A stretch of 10,036 nt of DNA from an uncultured Frankineae bacterium (GTDB taxonomy: Bacteria; Actinomycetota; Actinomycetes; Mycobacteriales; SCTD01), in contig CADCUE010000161.1 of assembly GCA_902805805.1 (NCBI GenBank), positions 1-10,036 on the forward strand, read 5' to 3'. Below, in pieces: positions 6,895 through 10,036 of this stretch. The first letter of the stretch is position 1. Every line of letters starts with the position of its first letter. A program made the position numbers and the translations under genes. The notes beneath the pieces were generated by a model that did no database searches, was not told where the DNA came from, and saw only the letters and a program-made list of their open reading frames with translations.

Positions 6895-7151
6895 GCGCGG
6901 TCGTGGTGGTGTGCTTCGCCGGACTGGCCCTGGCTGCCCTGCTGGTGCTCGTGCGGCTGCTGCTCGGACCGTCGGTCCCCGACCGCATCGTCGCCCTGGA
7001 CACGCTCCTGCAGCTCGTCATCGCGGGCATCGCGGTGGCCGCCGCCACGACCCGGCGCGGCGACTTCCTCGCGGTGCTCATCGCCGCGTCGCTGCTCGGC
7101 TTCCTCGGCACCGTGCTCGTGGGCCGCTTCGTCGAGCGACGGGGGGCCTGA
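6891..7151 (+). CDS. mrpF: Mrp-type Na+(K+)/H+ antiporter subunit F
   Basis: 86 residues from GTG 6891, overlapping the mrpE stop (GTGA). It has three membrane helices (about 3-25, 38-54, 59-79). The family signature LGPSVPDRIVALDTL (25-39) carries the conserved Asp31 and Asp37, which lie near the membrane; mutation of the conserved MrpF aspartate harms antiport in studied systems. Length is normal for MrpF/PhaF. It is the only gene of the set followed by a short gap (three bases) instead of an overlap. Confidence 0.96.
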   Translation: MSAVVVVCFAGLALAALLVLVRLLLGPSVPDRIVALDTLLQLVIAGIAVAAATTRRGDFLAVLIAASLLGFLGTVLVGRFVERRGA

Positions 7152-7154
7152 GCC

Positions 7155-7484
7155 GTGCTCACCGTCCTGTCCTCGGTCCTGCTGCTGACCGGGGTCGCGC
7201 TCGCGCTCGTCGCCGCCGTCGGCCTGGTGCGCCTGCCCGACGTCCTCAGCCGGATGCACGCCGCCACCAAGCCCGCGACGCTGGGGCTCCTGCTCATCAC
7301 CGTCGGGGCGGCCCTGCGCATGCCGGAGGCCGGCGACGCGGTCAAGCTCCTCCTGGTCGCGGCCTTCCAGTTCCTCACCGCGCCGGTGGCGGCCCACATG
7401 ATCGGCCGGGCGGCCTACCGCTCGGGCGCCGGCGCCCTCGACGACCTCGTCGTCGACGACCTGCGCGACGTCACTCCTCCCTGA
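7155..7484 (+). CDS. mrpG: Mrp-type Na+(K+)/H+ antiporter subunit G
   Basis: 109 residues from GTG 7155, three bases after the mrpF stop; GGGGGG at 7141-7146 may serve as a poor ribosome binding site. It has three membrane segments (about 4-24, 42-56, 63-86) and the MnhG signature GLVRLPDVLSRMHAATKPAT (22-41). The C-terminal tail, with DDLVVDDLRDV, is acidic. It is the last gene of the operon. Its final 14 bases overlap the 3' end of the convergent permease gene, so no separate terminator fits between them. Confidence 0.96.
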   Translation: MLTVLSSVLLLTGVALALVAAVGLVRLPDVLSRMHAATKPATLGLLLITVGAALRMPEAGDAVKLLLVAAFQFLTAPVAAHMIGRAAYRSGAGALDDLVVDDLRDVTPP

Positions 7485-8421
7485 GCCGCGGGTCGAGGGC
7501 GGCCACGACCACGTCGGCCAGCGCGTTGGCGACGATGACGAGGATCGCGATGAACGTGACGATCCCGACCACCAGGCTGCGGTCGCGGGCGGCGAGGGCG
7601 CCGAACAGCAGCCCGCCGACGCCGGGCACGCGGAACACGCCCTCGACGACGATGAGCCCCGTGACGAGCTGGCCCAGGTTGGCGGCGAGGAAGGTCGCGA
7701 CCGGGATGAGGGAGGGCCGCAGCGCGTGCACCGCCGTCACCCGGAAGGGGCTGAGCCCGCGCGCCCGGGCGGCGGAGGTGTACGGGGCCCGCAGGGCCAC
7801 CAGCAGCTCGCCCTTGAGCAGCAGCGCGAGGTAGCCGGTCGACAGGGCGGCCAGGCTCAGCACCGGCAGGACGTAGCCGGTCCAGCCGGCGCTGACGCCG
7901 GCCACGGGCAGCACCCGCAGCTGCACGCCGAAGACGGTGCGGGAGACGTACGCCGCGACCAGCACCGGCGTCGCCACCGCGAGCAGGGCGAGGGCGTCGA
8001 CCGACCGGCCCACCGCGGTGCCCGACCGCGCCGCCGACACCGCCCCCGCCGTGACGCCGACGACGGCCTGCACGACGAGGGCGCCCGCGAGCACGACGGC
8101 GCTCGTCGGCCCGGCGGCCGTGATGAGCGTCCACACCTCGGCGCCGGGCTCGGGGCGGCCGAACGGGTCGCGCGGGAACGTCCGTCCGAGGTCGAGGGTG
8201 ACGACGTCGCGCAGGTAGAGGACGTACTGCTCGAGCAGCGGCCGGTCGAGCCGCAGCTGCTCCTGCACCCGGGCGTACGCCTCGGGGGACGGCTGCCGGA
8301 AGCCGAACAGGGCCCGCACCGGATCGCCGGGCAGCACGCTGATCGCGAGCCACAGCAGCGTCAGGACGACGAGCAGCGTGAGCAGCATCTGCAGGACCCG
8401 CCCTGCGGCGTACCGGACCAA
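7471..8421 (-). CDS. dppB: ABC transporter permease, DppB/OppB type
   Basis: 316 residues read from TTG at 8421, chosen because GAGGGGGG stands five bases upstream and the N-terminus (VRYAAGRVLQMLLTLLVVLT) then has the normal family form. Seen: first membrane helix about 10-30, then PGDP (31-34), a large outer domain (about 35-100), five more helices, the permease coupling loop (YTSAARARGLSPFRVTAVHA, 214-233, then LRPSLIP), VFRVPGVGGLL (262-272) and the closing ALDPRLR. This is a complete type I importer subunit of the peptide/nickel family, which would pair with a DppC-type partner, two ATPases and a binding protein. Only the partner, divergent and 35 bases away, is in the window. Specificity cannot be read from a permease. 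The dpp label rests on closeness to acs, as in M. tuberculosis. The gene converges on and overlaps mrpG. Confidence 0.93.
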   Translation of the reverse strand: MVRYAAGRVLQMLLTLLVVLTLLWLAISVLPGDPVRALFGFRQPSPEAYARVQEQLRLDRPLLEQYVLYLRDVVTLDLGRTFPRDPFGRPEPGAEVWTLITAAGPTSAVVLAGALVVQAVVGVTAGAVSAARSGTAVGRSVDALALLAVATPVLVAAYVSRTVFGVQLRVLPVAGVSAGWTGYVLPVLSLAALSTGYLALLLKGELLVALRAPYTSAARARGLSPFRVTAVHALRPSLIPVATFLAANLGQLVTGLIVVEGVFRVPGVGGLLFGALAARDRSLVVGIVTFIAILVIVANALADVVVAALDPRLREE

Positions 8422-8426
8422 CCCCG

Positions 8427-8434
8427 CCCCCCTC
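8427..8434 (-). promoter_or_regulatory. Shine-Dalgarno site of the dppB-like gene
   Basis: On the minus strand GAGGGGGG lies five bases before the TTG at 8421-8419 and supports this rare start codon. An ATG at 8447-8445 is out of frame. A message with this leader must start within the remaining 22 bases of the gap or inside the opposite gene. Confidence 0.55.
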
Positions 8435-8441
8435 GTCGGTC

Positions 8442-8450
8442 TGGCATCGT
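8442..8450 (+). promoter_or_regulatory. Possible extended -10 for a leaderless dppC-like mRNA
   Basis: TGGCATCGT resembles an extended -10 (TGN plus NANNNT) and ends six bases before the GTG at 8457. There is no Shine-Dalgarno site for that GTG, so a leaderless message is plausible. The first base of the hexamer is off consensus. Weak evidence. Confidence 0.28.
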
Positions 8451-8456
8451 CGCACC

Positions 8457-9305
8457 GTGTCGTCGCGGAGGGGGGCTGCAGCGGAGGTGCGCAGACGGCG
8501 CCGACCGGCGCTCGACGTCCTGCTGCCCGGGCTCGTCCTGGCCGTCGTGGTGGCGATGGCCCTGGTGCCGCAGGCCTTCACCACCGGCGACCCCGAGCGC
8601 TGCGTCCTGTCGAGGTCGCTCGAGGGCCCGAGCGCCGGCCACCTGTTCGGCTTCAGCCTGTTCGGCTGCGACTACTGGACCGACACGGTCTACGCGGCCC
8701 GCACGTCGGTCGCCGTCGCGGCGCTGACCGTCGTCGGCACCGTCGCCGTCGCCGTCGTGCTCGGCTCCCTGGCCGGCTTCTGCGGCGGCTGGGTCGACGT
8801 GCTCGTCTCCCGCGCCACCGACGTGTGGGCGTCGCTGCCGCTGCTGCTCGGGGCGATCGTCGTGCTGAGCGGGCTGCAGGCGCGCGGGATCGTCGTCATG
8901 TCGGCGGTGCTGGTGCTGTTCGGCTGGCCGGCGCTGGTGCGCCTGCAGCGCGCCACCGTCCTGCAGGTCGCCTCCCGCGACCACGTGCTCGCCGCCCGGG
9001 CGCTCGGCGCCTCACCGGCCCGGGTGCTGCTGCGCCACGTCCTGCCCGGCGCGCTGCGGCCGCTGCTCGCCTACGCCAGCGCGTACGCCGGGCTCGTCGT
9101 CGGCGTCGAGGCCACCCTGACGTTCGTGGGCATCGGCCTGGAGCAGCCGACCCTGTCGTGGGGGCTGCTGCTGCTGCAGGCGCAGACCCGGCTCGCCCAG
9201 GCGCCGCACCTGCTCCTGCCCGCGGGCCTGCTGCTCCTGGCCGTCGGCAGCCTGGTCCTGCTCGGCCAGGCCCTGCAGCGCCGCACCGCCGACCTCGCCC
9301 GCTGA
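8457..9305 (+). CDS. dppC: ABC transporter permease, DppC/OppC type
   Basis: 282 residues from GTG 8457. An alternative GTG at 8487 would remove ten residues; it has GGAGG-like sequence upstream at 8467-8475, spaced 11 bases. Seen: a basic N-terminus (VRRRRR), a first membrane helix (about 18-40), the family's outer motif in the form HLFGFSLFGCDYWTDTVYAA (62-81), with Gly-Cys-Asp where many homologues have Gly-Arg-Asp, then membrane helices and the coupling loop (SRDHVLAARALGASPARVLL, 173-192, then RHVLP), VEATLTFVGIGLEQPTLSWG (217-236) and a last helix. The usual C-terminal GDxLRDxLDP is reduced to GQALQRRTADLAR. It is probably a working partner of the divergent DppB-like protein in a peptide-type importer. 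No ATPase or binding-protein gene is present, and the substrate is unknown. Two hairpins follow the stop. Confidence 0.92.
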   Translation: MSSRRGAAAEVRRRRRPALDVLLPGLVLAVVVAMALVPQAFTTGDPERCVLSRSLEGPSAGHLFGFSLFGCDYWTDTVYAARTSVAVAALTVVGTVAVAVVLGSLAGFCGGWVDVLVSRATDVWASLPLLLGAIVVLSGLQARGIVVMSAVLVLFGWPALVRLQRATVLQVASRDHVLAARALGASPARVLLRHVLPGALRPLLAYASAYAGLVVGVEATLTFVGIGLEQPTLSWGLLLLQAQTRLAQAPHLLLPAGLLLLAVGSLVLLGQALQRRTADLAR

Positions 9306-9335
9306 GCGCTCCTCCAGCCACTTCCCCTCGGCTCC

Positions 9336-9362
9336 GACACGTTCCGGCCCGTCCAACGTGTC
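9336..9362 (+). terminator. Hairpin after the dppC-like gene, probable terminator
   Basis: GACACGTT (9336-9343) and AACGTGTC (9355-9362) are perfect 8-base inverted repeats with an 11-base GC-rich loop, starting 31 bases after the stop. There is no U-run, as is common for actinobacterial hairpin terminators. It could also be a binding site for a dimeric regulator, but its place at a 3' end favours termination. Confidence 0.5.
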
Positions 9363-9380
9363 AGGACGCAGGGGGAGCGC

Positions 9381-9441
9381 CACTACCCCGCTCGGACCGT
9401 GCGCCAGAGGCCTCCGGACGGACGGTTCGAGCGGGGTAGTG
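9381..9441 (-). terminator. 20-pair inverted repeat after acs, probable bidirectional terminator
   Basis: CACTACCCCGCTCG (9381-9394) is the exact reverse complement of CGAGCGGGGTAGTG (9428-9441). The stem continues inward with GACCGT (9395-9400) against ACGGTT (9422-9427), giving 20 pairs with one G-U. The 21-base loop contains a smaller self-complementary element, GAGGCCTC (9407-9414). The outer arm begins five bases after the acs stop and reads the same way from either strand, so it could end transcription from both sides. There is no U-tract on either flank. Confidence 0.65.
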
Positions 9442-9446
9442 GGACG

Positions 9447-10036
9447 TCAGCTCTTCGCGGCGAGCTTGCCCATCGTCTCGTCGATCTGGGTGACCACCGC
9501 GGGGTCGGCCAGCGTCGTGACGTCGCCGAGCTCGCGCCGCTCGGCGATGTCGACGAGCAGCCGGCGCATGATCTTGCCGCTGCGGGTCTTGGGCAGCTCC
9601 GGCGACAGGACGATCTGCCGCGGCTTGGCGATCGCGCCGATCTCCTTGGCGACGTGGTTGCGCAGCTCGGTGACGAAGCCCTCGGCGCCCGACTCCTCGT
9701 CGGTCACGTCGCCCTTCACCGTCACGAAGGCCACGATGGCCTGCCCGGTCGTCGGGTCGGCGGCGCCGACGACCGCGGCCTCGGCGACCTTCGGGTGCGA
9801 CACCAGCGCCGACTCGACCTCGGTGGTCGAGATGCGGTGGCCGCTGATGTTCATGACGTCGTCGACGCGGCCGAGCAGCCACAGGACGTGCTCGTCGTCC
9901 CACTTGGCGCCGTCACCGGCGAAGTACTGCCCCTCGAAGCGCGACCAGTAGGTGTCCTTGTAGCGCTCGTCGTCGCCCCAGATGCCGCGCAGCATCGACG
10001 GCCACGGCTCGGACAGCGTCAGGAAGCCGCCGCCGA
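9447..10036 (-). CDS. acs: Acetyl-CoA synthetase, C-terminal part (5' end beyond window)
   Basis: The last 195 codons of an AMP-forming acetate-CoA ligase, open to the right edge and ending at TGA 9449-9447. Acs activates acetate with ATP to acetyl-AMP, then transfers it to CoA. Seen in order: PWPSMLRGIWGDDERY, YFAGDGAKWDD (ribose-binding Asp region), LLGRVDDVMNISGHRISTTE (hinge and C-terminal domain), VESALVSHPKVAEAAVVGA, and PKTRSGKIMRRLL with the catalytic lysine at 9575-9573. That lysine is the known site of acetylation control in Salmonella Acs (Lys609). The near-identical match to bacterial Acs sequences makes the call firm over other acyl-CoA ligases. The protein ends TMGKLAAKS. It converges on the dppC-like gene. 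The start, promoter and N-terminal ATP-binding motifs are outside the window. Confidence 0.97.
   Translation of the reverse strand, partial: GGGFLTLSEPWPSMLRGIWGDDERYKDTYWSRFEGQYFAGDGAKWDDEHVLWLLGRVDDVMNISGHRISTTEVESALVSHPKVAEAAVVGAADPTTGQAIVAFVTVKGDVTDEESGAEGFVTELRNHVAKEIGAIAKPRQIVLSPELPKTRSGKIMRRLLVDIAERRELGDVTTLADPAVVTQIDETMGKLAAKS

Larger units (their letters stand above)
9306..9446. other. Convergent intergenic region, dppC-like gene / acs
   Basis: 141 bases between the 3' ends of two convergent genes. No gene is seen. It holds two perfect-arm inverted repeats (9336-9362 and 9381-9441), each placed soon after one of the two stop codons, as expected for terminators on both strands. Confidence 0.75.

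Overview
The window is about 10 kb of very GC-rich DNA. Codons nearly always end in G or C, several genes start with GTG and one with TTG, and start and stop codons often overlap. This points to an actinobacterium (Actinomycetota); I cannot place it more finely. All genes are chromosomal housekeeping or transport families. I see no rRNA, tRNA, insertion sequence, prophage or CRISPR array.

Left part (1-1396, minus strand): a small actinobacterial membrane protein of the phage-holin-3_6/DUF1469 type, followed by an alpha/beta-hydrolase of the epoxide-hydrolase type that runs off the left edge. Middle (1607-7484, plus strand): a complete seven-gene operon, mrpABCDEFG, for the Mrp (CPA3, Mnh/Pha) monovalent cation/proton antiporter. 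Five of its six junctions overlap by 1-4 bases and the sixth leaves 3 bases, so the genes are almost certainly co-transcribed and translationally coupled. A 210-base divergent gap separates the holin-like gene from mrpA. It holds a perfect GC palindrome near the holin-like gene and a hairpin in the likely mrpA leader.

Right part (7471-10036): two permease subunits of a DppB/DppC-type peptide ABC transporter. They are arranged head to head with only 35 bases between their start codons, instead of in tandem as usual. The DppB-like gene converges on mrpG and overlaps it by 14 bases. The DppC-like gene converges on the 3' part of an acetyl-CoA synthetase gene (acs), which runs off the right edge. 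The 141-base gap between these two holds two strong inverted repeats, probably terminators; one is a 20-pair stem placed five bases after the acs stop.

The genes at both ends (epoxide hydrolase, holin-like protein, dpp permeases, acs) match a neighbourhood I recall from Mycobacterium tuberculosis: dppDCBA (Rv3663c-Rv3666c), acs (Rv3667), Rv3668c, Rv3669 and ephE (Rv3670). Here the same cast appears with the mrp operon set between the two halves, with dppB and dppC in opposite orientations, and with no dppA or dppD in view. I find no convincing undescribed system. The rearranged permease pair and the regulatory-looking inverted repeats are the points most worth checking.
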